A stretch of 64,000 nucleotides of DNA. Source: Mycolicibacterium novocastrense. GTDB taxonomy: Bacteria; Actinomycetota; Actinomycetes; Mycobacteriales; Mycobacteriaceae. Numbering within the stretch: position 1 is the first letter of the stretch; each line of letters starts with the position of its first letter. Location of the stretch: positions 1 through 64,000 of the forward strand of contig NZ_BCTA01000099.1 in assembly GCF_001570485.1 (NCBI RefSeq), given 5' to 3'. Below the pieces are notes generated by a model, which was not told the origin of the DNA, did not search any database, and worked only from the letters and a program-made list of their open reading frames with translations. The translations under genes were made by a program, and so were the position numbers. Shown here piece by piece: positions 47,209 through 54,702 of the stretch.

Positions 47209-47787
47209 TCAGGCGGTCATCAGGTAGTCGGTCCTGCCGACGAAGACGATGCTCGCCGGGTTCGGCGTGGTGGCCGCGTCGACGACGGCGTCGGCGAAGG
47301 TCATGTGGCTCATGTCGCCGGACACCACCGTGAGCTGCACGCCGGCCTGGCGGAACTCCGAACGCCTTGTCAGCAGGGCGGTTTCGCCGGCCCGCATGCT
47401 GGCCGCGACGGCCGTGTACCCCTTGGGCACCGCCTTGTCGGGGAAGAAGTGGGCCTGATGGCTGGTGACAAAGACGATCCGTCCGCCGACCGGCATCAGC
47501 GGTAGAGCCGCCAGGGCGAGCCGGCGTTGGGCGTCGCGGTTGAGGCGCATCGCGCAGTCGGGGTCCGCACCGGTGTCCAGCGCGTCCGACGAGTTGAGGA
47601 TCAACGTGTCCAACCGACCGAAGCGCGATGCGATGCCGTCGATCACCTCCGCGGATTCGACCTCGTCGGAGATGTCGCGCGTCACGGCGACGTGGGTGTC
47701 GGCGCCGGCGAGCTGGCGCGCGACACGCGCGCCGAGGCCTCTCGAGCCGCCGGTGACCAGGACGATTCGTTCGGGTTGGTGATCCAT
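47209..47787 (-). CDS. Short SDR-like protein with incomplete active site
   Basis: This is a 192-aa Rossmann protein. The cofactor motif TGGSRGLG is intact, but the usual NNAG reads NSSD. In the expected YxxxK position the sequence is YTAVA, so the catalytic Lys is lost. It is also about 50 residues shorter than classical SDRs. It may bind NAD(P) without redox activity, or act as a sensor. The start ATG 47787 follows GGAAGGAG. It is divergent from the S4 gene, and three 11-bp-spaced TAAGGT repeats lie between the two. Confidence 0.72.
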   Translation of the reverse strand: MDHQPERIVLVTGGSRGLGARVARQLAGADTHVAVTRDISDEVESAEVIDGIASRFGRLDTLILNSSDALDTGADPDCAMRLNRDAQRRLALAALPLMPVGGRIVFVTSHQAHFFPDKAVPKGYTAVAASMRAGETALLTRRSEFRQAGVQLTVVSGDMSHMTFADAVVDAATTPNPASIVFVGRTDYLMTA

Positions 47788-47850
47788 GTCGGGCTCCTTC
47801 CGTCGCTGCGCGCCCGCGTGGCCCCAACCGTACACCTATTTCTAAGAAAA

Positions 47851-47879
47851 ATAAGGTCTATCTAAGGTCACAATAAGGT
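47851..47879. promoter_or_regulatory. Three TAAGGT direct repeats with exact 11-bp period
   Basis: ATAAGGT (47851-47857), CTAAGGT (47862-47868) and ATAAGGT (47873-47879) are separated by exactly 4 bp each. The 7+4 arrangement is the binding architecture of OmpR/PhoB-family response regulators, as in the PhoP and PhoB boxes. The surrounding 47841-47880 stretch is AT-rich against a GC-rich background and lies in the divergent promoter between the SDR-like gene and the S4 gene. Confidence 0.6.
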
Positions 47880-47901
47880 AGCCGTCGGTCATGATGGTGG
47901 C

Positions 47902-48261
47902 GTGGAGTCGACCCGCATAGACCGGTGGTTGTGGTCGGTCCGGTTGGCGAAGACCAGGCCCGACGCCGCCGAGGCATGCCGGGGCGGGCACGTCCGGATC
48001 AACGGGCGGCCCGCCAAGCCGGCCACCCCGGTATCGCCCGGCGACGAGGTGCGGGCCCGCCTCGGGCAGACCACGCGCGTGGTGGAGGTGTTGCGGGTGA
48101 TCCACAAGCGGGTGGGCGCGGCCGACGCGTCGACGTGTTATCTCGACCGGACACCCAAGCCTGCGGTCACCGAAGCGGTGCAATTCGCGGCCCGCGATCG
48201 CGGTGCGGGCCGACCGACCAAGCGCGATCGCCGGATGTTGGAGAGGCTGCGGGCTCGATGA
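47902..48261 (+). CDS. S4-domain RNA-binding protein (Hsp15-like)
   Basis: This is a 119-aa protein with an N-terminal S4 RNA-binding domain (RIDRWLWSVRLAKTRPDA, GGHVRINGRPAKPATPV) and a basic C-terminal tail (GRPTKRDRRMLERLRAR). This matches the Hsp15/RNA-binding S4 family associated with ribosomal 50S rescue in E. coli. The starting codon is GTG 47902. It is divergent from the SDR-like gene and convergent with the DUF985 cupin gene, 3 nt apart. Confidence 0.85.
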   Translation: MESTRIDRWLWSVRLAKTRPDAAEACRGGHVRINGRPAKPATPVSPGDEVRARLGQTTRVVEVLRVIHKRVGAADASTCYLDRTPKPAVTEAVQFAARDRGAGRPTKRDRRMLERLRAR

Positions 48262-48264
48262 AGT

Positions 48265-48711
48265 TCAGCCTGTCGGGGCTGCGAGCTCGAAGTCCGCGAA
48301 ATCGAAACCCGGCACCACGACGCAGCTGACCAGGCTCGGCTCGTCGTCGCGGGGGCGGGCGCGCTGCCAGTGGCCCGGCGGCACGACGAACTGGGGCTGC
48401 TCGCCGGCGAGGATGTCGACCCCCAGTAGATGCGTTGTGGCGCGGTCCTGTTCGGGCCCGACCTCGAGCAGTAGCGGGCTGCCCGCGTGGAACAGCCACA
48501 GCTCGGCACTGCGCACGGTGTGCCATGCCGACTGCTGACCGGGCATCAGCAGGAAGAGGATCGCCGTACCGGCGCTGCGCGGGCCGGTGTAGTCCGGCGG
48601 CAGTGCGGACTGCGGCACCATCAGGTCACTGCGCCACGTCTCCCTGTACCACCCGCCCTCCGGATGGGGGGACAGGTCGAGGCGCTGCGCCCATTCCGGA
48701 AGATCGGTCAT
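48265..48711 (-). CDS. DUF985 cupin-fold protein
   Basis: This is a 148-aa single-domain cupin of the DUF985 family. It shows LSPHPEGGWYRETWRS near the start, SAWHTVRSAELWLFH with the metal-type His, and VPPGHWQRARP. Function in bacteria is not established; some relatives are annotated as sugar epimerase-like. I chose ATG 48711 (MTDLPEW). An upstream in-frame GTG at 48741 adds ten Lys-rich residues but has a poorly spaced ribosome site. Confidence 0.78.
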   Translation of the reverse strand: MTDLPEWAQRLDLSPHPEGGWYRETWRSDLMVPQSALPPDYTGPRSAGTAILFLLMPGQQSAWHTVRSAELWLFHAGSPLLLEVGPEQDRATTHLLGVDILAGEQPQFVVPPGHWQRARPRDDEPSLVSCVVVPGFDFADFELAAPTG

Positions 48712-48790
48712 TCCAGTACCTGCCTTTTTCGTTTTGGACACTCCAGACTAGAGACCGGGGCGGTGCGATCCAGCCGGATAGGCTCGTGGC

Positions 48791-49207
48791 ATGTCGCGAG
48801 TGCGCCCCGGATGGCTGGTCGCATTGTGCGGGGCGATCGTGTCGGTGAGCGCTTGGCTGCCGTGGCTGACCGCGAACGGCGGCCGGGTCAGCGCGATCGG
48901 CGGCATCTTCGGTGACCTCCCCACGCCGAAACCCGGATTCGGGGTGGGCCAGTTGATCGTGCTGCTGGCCTCGTTGCTGATCGTCGCGGGTGCGATGTCG
49001 GCCCGAGGATTCTCGGCTCGCATCGCATCGACTGCCGCGCTGGCCATTTCGGTGCTACTGGTGGTCCTCGCCGTGTGGTACTACCGGCTCTACGTGTACC
49101 CACCGGTGTCGGCCGGCTACGGGCTCTACCTCGGCGCCGCCGTCGCCGTGGTGGCGGTGGTCTTGTCGGTGTGGGCGATGGTGGCCGCGTGGGCGACGGT
49201 CGCCTAG
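48791..49207 (+). CDS. Four-helix membrane protein, unknown function
   Basis: This is a 138-aa hydrophobic protein with four membrane segments at roughly residues 9-27, 53-68, 78-98 and 108-135. A loop, GDLPTPKPGFGVG, separates the first two. I do not recognise a named family; short proteins of this kind are common in mycobacteria. The ATG at 48791 has no strong ribosome site. The next gene starts 6 nt downstream and is probably co-transcribed. Confidence 0.6.
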   Translation: MSRVRPGWLVALCGAIVSVSAWLPWLTANGGRVSAIGGIFGDLPTPKPGFGVGQLIVLLASLLIVAGAMSARGFSARIASTAALAISVLLVVLAVWYYRLYVYPPVSAGYGLYLGAAVAVVAVVLSVWAMVAAWATVA

Positions 49208-49212
49208 GTGGC

Positions 49213-49809
49213 GTGAGCGGGTTCGTCGAGCCGGTCGTCCTGACCGGCGACCAATGGGTGGCGTTGGAACCGCTGCGCCGTGAACATATTTCGGAGATCG
49301 CGGCCGTCGCCGCCGACGGTGAACTCGGGCGCCTGTGGTTCACCGCGGCGCCCGCAGCCGACTCCGTCGAGCGATGGGTGGAGGCCAGACTGGCGGTGCA
49401 GGCGCCCGACACCGGTCTGACCTTCGTGGTGCGGCGCCACGACGGAACACTGGTCGGGTCGTCGAGCTACATGAACGTCGACGGCGCCAACCGGCGGCTC
49501 GAGATCGGCAACACCTGGTATGTCGCCTCGGCGCGGCGCACCGGCGTCAACTCCGAGACCAAGCTGCTGATGCTCGGCCATGCGTTCGACGAGTTGGGTT
49601 GTTTGGCAGTCGAATTCCGGACGCACTTCTTCAATATGGCCAGCCGTGCGGCGATCGAGCGCCTGGGTGCCAAACTCGACGGGATACTGCGCAGCCACCA
49701 GGTGCTGCCCGATGGTTCGCGCCGGGACACTGTGGTGTATTCGATTCTCGACGTCGAGTGGCCGGCTGTGCGCAACAACCTGCGGTACCGGTTGAGCCGT
49801 CACGCGTGA
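49213..49809 (+). CDS. GNAT-family N-acetyltransferase (RimJ/RimL-like)
   Basis: This is a 198-aa acetyltransferase with the GNAT core: LEPLRREHISEI at the start, a central LEIGNTWYVASARRTGVNSE acetyl-CoA-binding region and the RAAIERLGAKLDG helix. This order matches RimJ/RimL-type enzymes acting on protein N-termini or small molecules. GTG 49213 follows the membrane-protein gene by 5 nt. Its 3' end overlaps the convergent regulator gene by 10 nt (49800-49809), with both stop codons inside the overlap. Confidence 0.83.
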   Translation: MSGFVEPVVLTGDQWVALEPLRREHISEIAAVAADGELGRLWFTAAPAADSVERWVEARLAVQAPDTGLTFVVRRHDGTLVGSSSYMNVDGANRRLEIGNTWYVASARRTGVNSETKLLMLGHAFDELGCLAVEFRTHFFNMASRAAIERLGAKLDGILRSHQVLPDGSRRDTVVYSILDVEWPAVRNNLRYRLSRHA

Positions 49810-52800
49810 CGTGCGGCCTCTTGGATGAGCTGAATCCGCGAGGCGCATCCGAGCTTGGCGTAGACATGGGTCAGATGTGTCTGCACGGTGCGCGGCGAGA
49901 TGAACATCCGCTCGGCGATGGCCTTATTGCCCAGTCCGTCGACCGCGTGACGGACGACGTCCCGCTCGGTCGGCGTGAGCGACTCCCATCCGCTCGCGGG
50001 CCGTTTACGGTCGCCCCGCCCGCGTTGGGCGTAAGCGATGGCTTCCTCGGTCGACATGGCCGAACCCTCGGCCCAGATGGCGTTGAACACGCCTTCTCCC
50101 AGGGCTTCTCGGCACAGTGCAACCGCATCGTCGTATCCGATCGCGTACACGGGCCACCGAGCCACGCCCATCGCGCTTCGGCCCGCGGTGGCCGCGCCGA
50201 AGAGCCGGGCCGCGTGCCGGTGATTGCCATAGTCGGCCGCACAACGCCCGAGAGCTTCGAGCGCCTCGGGAACGCGCAGGAACGCACCGGTGACCAGAGC
50301 GAGCGCCAGGGCCTCGTGGGCGTCCCGCTCGGCTTGGTCGCGTTCGCCCTGGGCAAGCGCTACGTGAGCTCGCGCGACGAGCGCGTTCAGTTGGTAATTG
50401 CCGACCGTGAGGCCGACCGTTTCGTCGACCCACCGGCGTGCGGCGGCGACCTCACTGCACGCGAGCAGCGCCAGGGTCATCGGAGTGAGGGCTCGCACGT
50501 AGGGCATCTGCTCGGGAACGGTTTGTCCTATCGCCGCTTCGCACTCCGCCTTTGCCTCCGCGCCCCGGTCGGCGGCCAGGGCGGAAAGTGCCCAGGCAAT
50601 GTGAATCTTGTCCTCATGGAAACCGCCCATCGCGATCGAGGTCTCGCGTGCTTCTTCGGATTTCGCCCGAGCCGCCGACGCCCTCCCCTCGAATGCGAAC
50701 GAGTTGCTCTCGACCGTCAGTGCGAACAACTCGAGCATCGGTTCGCCGGCAGCGTGTGCCGCTTCGCCAAGTCCCCGGAGCACGTCGTCGGCTCCTGACA
50801 CTCCGCCTTGCCAGCCCATCGCCGTCGCAAGCCAGATCCGGCAATGACGCGACACGAAGCCATCACCGATGGCGTCGGCGACGCGACGACCCTCTTCCGC
50901 TGCCAGTTGCGAGGCGATGGGCTGGCCGGCCACATTCGTGGCGACGGCCAGACAGCTGAGGAAATAGCACACCTTTGATCTGTCGCCGCTCCTGCGCGCG
51001 AGCTCGATCGCATCAGCCCAGTACGCCTGTGACACCTCCGGGTTGTAGTAGGCCAGCGCGCCGCAGGCGGCCAGGCAGCATGCGATCAGTCCTTGGTCGC
51101 CCAGGGCCCGGGCAGCTGCCAGCGCCTCCTGGCCGCGCTCCAAGCTTGCGACTTCGGCGGTCCAGCCGGTCAGAATGCTCCTGTCTGCGACGGCGCGCAC
51201 CCAGACCGCTGGAGCGACGTCGTCGTCCCGATAGCGCTTGTCATTGAAAACGAGATCGAACGCGGCGATGCCTTCGCGCATCCTGCCGCGCGTCTCCCAG
51301 AGCCGCTGCAGAGCCGAGGTCATCTGCAAGGCGGGCTCGAACTCCCCGCTATCGATGCTCCAGGCATGCGCCGCGCGTAGATTCCCGGTCTCCCGCTCCG
51401 CCCATCCGATGAGTCCATCGTCGCCCTCCAGCCCAGTTGCCGTGGCGACGTAGTGGTCTCGATGCCGAGCCCGTATCAGGCTGGCTTCGCCTGATTCGGC
51501 AAGCTTTTCGAGCGCGTACTGGCGGACGGTCTCGAGCAGGCGATACCGCATGGTGGCCGCGTCTTCCTCGGCGGTGACGAGCGACTTGTCCACGAGCAGG
51601 GTGAGCTGGTCGAGGATCTGGAATTCCTCGGCTTCGCTGGTGGCCGCGACAGCGCGCGCAGCGTCGAGGTCGAATCCGTCCATGAATACGCCCAGCCGTC
51701 GAAGCAGGACCTGCTCCGGCTCGGTCAACAGCGCATGAGACCAATCAACGGAGGCCCGCAGGGTTTGTTGGCGCCGCATGGTGTTTCGGGCACCGCCGGT
51801 GAGGAGCCGGAACCTGTCGTTGAGGCTGTCCGCGATCTGGCGCAGTGACAATGCGCGAATCCGGGCCGCCGCCAACTCGATCGCGAGCGGCATCCCGTCG
51901 AGTCGACGGCAGATGTCCGTCATCAGTTGAAGGTCGTCGCCCGAGGCGTGGAACGTGGGCCGCGCCCGTTGGGCCCGGTCGGTGAACAGCGCGACGGCTT
52001 CGTTCTGCAACGACAGCGAGGGCACTCGCCAGGTGATCTCTCCGGACACCGCGATCGGTTCACGGCTGGTGGTGAGAATCGTCAACCGCGGGCAACTGCT
52101 CAGCAGTCGTGTGATCACGTCACCGCACGCGTCCAGGAGGTGTTCGCAGTTGTCCAGTAGGAGCAGGATTTCGCGGTCACCGATGAAGCGCTGCACCGTC
52201 TCAAGGGGGGACCGCCCGGGCTGGTCGGGCAGGCCGAGCGTGCGGGCGATCGTGATCGAGACGACCGCCGGATCGGCGATGGCTGCCAAGTCGACCCACC
52301 ACAGGCCGTCGTCGAATTCTCCGGACGATGCATTCGCGGCCTCAATGGCGAGACGTGTCTTACCGGCACCACCCGCTCCTGTCAGGGTGACAAGGCGATT
52401 GTCGAGGAGCAGCCGGCATACTTCCTCCAGCTGTTGAGCGCGGCCGACGAAGCTGGTCAGTTGTGCCGGGAGATTTTGTGAGCGTGAGCTTTTGGCGGTG
52501 CGTAGCGGTGGAAAGTCGTTACGGATTGCGGGGTGACACAGCTGCACCACGCGTTCGGGCTTGGGTAGGTCGCGAACCGGATGCGTCCCGAGTTCGGCGA
52601 GCCATGCATCTACGGGTAAGCGGTCGGACACCAAATCGGTTGTCGTACCGGACAAGACGGTCTGCCCGCCGTGCGCAAGATCGCGGATCCGGGCGGTGCG
52701 GTTGATGGTGGGGCCGATGTAGTTGGCCTCGTCACGCAATTGCACTTCTCCGGTGTGCAAGCCGATACGCAGCCGGAGCGGTGTCAGTGCAGCGCGCTGT

Positions 52801-53120
52801 AGGTCAAGGGCGCATGCCACCGCGTCGCTTGCACGCCCGAACGCGATGACGAAGCTGTCACCTTCGCCCTGCTCGATGGGCCGGACGCCGCTGTGCGCGC
52901 CGATGACCTCGGCCAGCGTTCGATCAAGGTTGGCGAAGGCCGCCGTCATCTCATCGGGCTGGGTCTCCCAGAGCCGGGTGGATCCCTCGACGTCCGCCAG
53001 CAGCAGCGTCACCGTTCCGGTCGGTACCAGCTCGCTCACGCCCAAGTCGCTCCAGTTCAACGGCGCCGCGTCGATTCCAGTCATGCTAACCAGCGTGCGG
53101 CCGTCAGCACGGCGAAACAT
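49800..53120 (-). CDS. Cyclase-like domain/P-loop ATPase/LuxR-type large regulator
   Basis: This is a protein of up to 1106 aa. A class III nucleotidyl cyclase domain (TVTLLLADVEGSTRLWE with metal Asp; GEGDSFVIAF with the second Asp) is followed by an AAA/NB-ARC-type ATPase with P-loop TGAGGAGKTRL. A long helical TPR-like region and a C-terminal LuxR HTH (LTPTERDVVRHAVDG, NKAIAERMFISPRTVQ) complete it. M. tuberculosis Rv0386, Rv1358 and Rv2488c share this layout. The usual substrate-specifying Lys before GDS is replaced by Gln (EQGEGDS), as in the unusual Rv0386 cyclase. Regulated targets are unknown. The start at ATG 53120 or 53084 is unresolved. Confidence 0.88.
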   Translation of the reverse strand: MFRRADGRTLVSMTGIDAAPLNWSDLGVSELVPTGTVTLLLADVEGSTRLWETQPDEMTAAFANLDRTLAEVIGAHSGVRPIEQGEGDSFVIAFGRASDAVACALDLQRAALTPLRLRIGLHTGEVQLRDEANYIGPTINRTARIRDLAHGGQTVLSGTTTDLVSDRLPVDAWLAELGTHPVRDLPKPERVVQLCHPAIRNDFPPLRTAKSSRSQNLPAQLTSFVGRAQQLEEVCRLLLDNRLVTLTGAGGAGKTRLAIEAANASSGEFDDGLWWVDLAAIADPAVVSITIARTLGLPDQPGRSPLETVQRFIGDREILLLLDNCEHLLDACGDVITRLLSSCPRLTILTTSREPIAVSGEITWRVPSLSLQNEAVALFTDRAQRARPTFHASGDDLQLMTDICRRLDGMPLAIELAAARIRALSLRQIADSLNDRFRLLTGGARNTMRRQQTLRASVDWSHALLTEPEQVLLRRLGVFMDGFDLDAARAVAATSEAEEFQILDQLTLLVDKSLVTAEEDAATMRYRLLETVRQYALEKLAESGEASLIRARHRDHYVATATGLEGDDGLIGWAERETGNLRAAHAWSIDSGEFEPALQMTSALQRLWETRGRMREGIAAFDLVFNDKRYRDDDVAPAVWVRAVADRSILTGWTAEVASLERGQEALAAARALGDQGLIACCLAACGALAYYNPEVSQAYWADAIELARRSGDRSKVCYFLSCLAVATNVAGQPIASQLAAEEGRRVADAIGDGFVSRHCRIWLATAMGWQGGVSGADDVLRGLGEAAHAAGEPMLELFALTVESNSFAFEGRASAARAKSEEARETSIAMGGFHEDKIHIAWALSALAADRGAEAKAECEAAIGQTVPEQMPYVRALTPMTLALLACSEVAAARRWVDETVGLTVGNYQLNALVARAHVALAQGERDQAERDAHEALALALVTGAFLRVPEALEALGRCAADYGNHRHAARLFGAATAGRSAMGVARWPVYAIGYDDAVALCREALGEGVFNAIWAEGSAMSTEEAIAYAQRGRGDRKRPASGWESLTPTERDVVRHAVDGLGNKAIAERMFISPRTVQTHLTHVYAKLGCASRIQLIQEAARHA

Positions 53121-53164
53121 CGGCGCGGATGCGTAGATCTGTCGCAGAGGGGCGCGTAGACACG

Positions 53165-53222
53165 CCGAAACTGCGGCCAGATCGCAGGATCGGGTTGGAA
53201 CGCGATCTGACCGCAGTCTCGA
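53165..53222. terminator. Inverted repeat downstream of hsp20, terminator-like
   Basis: Arms 53165-53185 (CCGAAACTGCGGCCAGATCGC) and 53202-53222 pair at 18 of 21 positions around a 16-nt loop. The element starts 10 bp after the Hsp20 stop on the transcribed side, where a terminator is expected. It is the longest member of the repeat family also found at 11947 and 36998. Confidence 0.65.
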
Positions 53223-53232
53223 ATGGGTGCGG

Positions 53233-53682
53233 CTAGCCGGCTTCGACGGTCGTGGTCTCGATCGACTTCTGGCCGCCGCCGTGGGCGACGTCGATCTTGC
53301 GCGGCTTGGCGCGTTCGGCCATCGGGATGGTCACGGACAGCACGCCGTTCTCGTAGGTGGCCGAAATCTTCGACGCGTCAATGCCTTCGCCGAGGGACAG
53401 CTGCCTGCGGTAGGTGCCGAAGAACCGTTCGTTGGCCAGCCACTGCACACCGTCATCCGAGCGTGCCGTGCGGTGTGCGGAGATGGTCAGCGTGCCGTTG
53501 TCGACGCTGACGTCCACCGAGCCGGGGTCCACGCCGGGCAGATCCGCGGTCAGCAGGTAGTGGTCGTCGACCTTGCACAGGTCCATCGGCATGAACCGGG
53601 GGGAACGATTTGATCCGGTCTGGTTCGTCAGCAGGCCCCGGGTCAGAGCATCAAGTTCGGTGAACGGATCAAAGCGAAGCAC
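53233..53682 (-). CDS. Hsp20/alpha-crystallin small heat-shock protein (mycobacterial 18-kDa antigen type)
   Basis: This is a 149-aa small heat-shock chaperone. The N-terminal LRFDPFTELDALTRG and FMPMDL, the alpha-crystallin domain (YLLTADLPGVDPGSVDVSV, FFGTYRRQLSLGEGI) and the near-invariant C-terminal IPMAERAKPRKIDV match the mycobacterial 18-kDa antigen/Hsp family. GTG 53682 is supported by an AGGAGG ribosome site 9 nt upstream; the earlier open frame crosses the regulatory region. A CIRCE element at 53757-53783 and a stable hairpin at 53710-53728 lie upstream, so control by the repressor HrcA is likely. Confidence 0.9.
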   Translation of the reverse strand: MLRFDPFTELDALTRGLLTNQTGSNRSPRFMPMDLCKVDDHYLLTADLPGVDPGSVDVSVDNGTLTISAHRTARSDDGVQWLANERFFGTYRRQLSLGEGIDASKISATYENGVLSVTIPMAERAKPRKIDVAHGGGQKSIETTTVEAG

Positions 53683-53709
53683 AGCAATCCACCTCCTATG
53701 CCACTCAGA

Positions 53710-53728
53710 GCCCGCCACCCTGGCGGGC
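53710..53728 (-). promoter_or_regulatory. GC-rich hairpin in the likely hsp20 5' leader
   Basis: GCCCGCCA (53710-53717) and TGGCGGGC (53721-53728) form an 8-bp perfect stem with a 3-nt loop, 28 bp upstream of the Hsp20 start. The ribosome site lies outside the stem. A role in leader stability is possible, but thermosensing is unlikely for such a GC-rich stem. Confidence 0.45.
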
Positions 53729-53756
53729 AGCCAAATTACTGTGCGCACCTGTAAGT

Positions 53757-53783
53757 TTAGCACTCGACGCCAGAGAGTGCCAG
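53757..53783. promoter_or_regulatory. CIRCE element (HrcA operator) upstream of hsp20
   Basis: The left arm TTAGCACTC (53757-53765) is a perfect match to the CIRCE consensus. After exactly 9 bp the right arm GAGTGCCAG (53775-53783) matches 7 of 9 positions of GAGTGCTAA. The site lies 75 bp upstream of the Hsp20 start and 8 bp downstream of the HxlR gene's stop. HrcA repression relieved by heat is the expected control. Confidence 0.85.
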
Positions 53784-53790
53784 AAAATTT

Positions 53791-54702
53791 TCAGGAGATT
53801 TCCACGGCCGAGACCTGTGCGCCGGCCAGCGGTCGGCCGCATCCGTCGCATGTGAAGACGGCGGTGAAGCGCTGCCCGCATGCGGTGTGGGTCAGCACGA
53901 CCGCAGGCCCCTCGAGGTCGGTGAACCAGCGCTGAGCCCACTGCAAAGCCGACACCAGAATCGGGAACAGCGCACGGCCCTTCTCGGTCAGCTCGTACCG
54001 GGTGCCGACGTCGACGAGGACCCCGTTGGCGGTGAAGATGGCCAACCGGTCGGCGATCGATCCGGGCGGCGCGCCGAACTGAGCCTGGAAGTCGGTGAAC
54101 CGCCGAACGCCGACGAATGCCGCTACCAGCAGCGCGAAGCCCCAGCGGTTCCCCATGACACTCATCGTCTGCGGAAACAGACCCGCAGACGATTGCTGAT
54201 CGGCCGCCGAGCGCCTGCGCGTCATGGTGGTCGAGGGCACCGATCGCTCCCACGACCCACTCGGACCCCATTGAGCGACAACATCTTTGTCACCTGCGCT
54301 CTCGCCGCACGAACGGCACGTCACCATCGGGGTGAAATCGGCGCCGCATGCGGCATGGCGCATGGCGGGCAGCGGCTCGGCGTGGCCGGGCACCCAGCGA
54401 CGCTCCCACTCCCAGATCGACAGCAACACCGGCCACAGCGACCGGCCGCGCCGCGTGCCGAGGTACTCGAAACGCGGTGGCCGGTCTTGGTATTGACGAC
54501 GCTCGAGCAGTCCCGCATCCGTCAGCGTCCGAAGCCGCGCCGTCAGCACGGAGTTGGAGATCGGCAGGCGAGACTTGAAGTCACCGAACCGGGTCGCCCC
54601 CAGCAGCGACTGCTGCATGACGAGCAGCGTCCATTCGTCGCCGAGCAACCCGAGCATGCGGGCGACGGCGTTCGGCTCGGACACGGGCTCGGATGGGGGC
54701 AC
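53791..54702 (-). CDS. Tandem HxlR-type transcriptional regulator with two Cys-rich segments
   Basis: This is a 303-aa protein built from two HxlR winged-helix domains. The first (about 10-90) contains LGDEWTLLVMQQSLLGATRFGDF and SNSVLTARL. The second (about 175-255) contains MGNRWGFALLVAAFVGVRRFTDF. Each is followed by a similar cysteine motif, HAACG...CRSCG and HTACG...CDGCG, that could form a zinc ribbon. Most HxlR proteins are single-domain dimers, so this looks like an internal duplication forming a covalent dimer. GTG 54702 starts directly after the stop of the carotenoid oxygenase gene, so the regulator probably controls that gene. Confidence 0.82.
   Translation of the reverse strand: MPPSEPVSEPNAVARMLGLLGDEWTLLVMQQSLLGATRFGDFKSRLPISNSVLTARLRTLTDAGLLERRQYQDRPPRFEYLGTRRGRSLWPVLLSIWEWERRWVPGHAEPLPAMRHAACGADFTPMVTCRSCGESAGDKDVVAQWGPSGSWERSVPSTTMTRRRSAADQQSSAGLFPQTMSVMGNRWGFALLVAAFVGVRRFTDFQAQFGAPPGSIADRLAIFTANGVLVDVGTRYELTEKGRALFPILVSALQWAQRWFTDLEGPAVVLTHTACGQRFTAVFTCDGCGRPLAGAQVSAVEIS

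Noticed and set aside
53701-53760. RNA thermometer in the hsp20 leader
   Set aside because: The only stable stem is 8 GC-rich base pairs and does not include the AGGAGG ribosome site, so it would not melt at physiological heat shock or hide the site.
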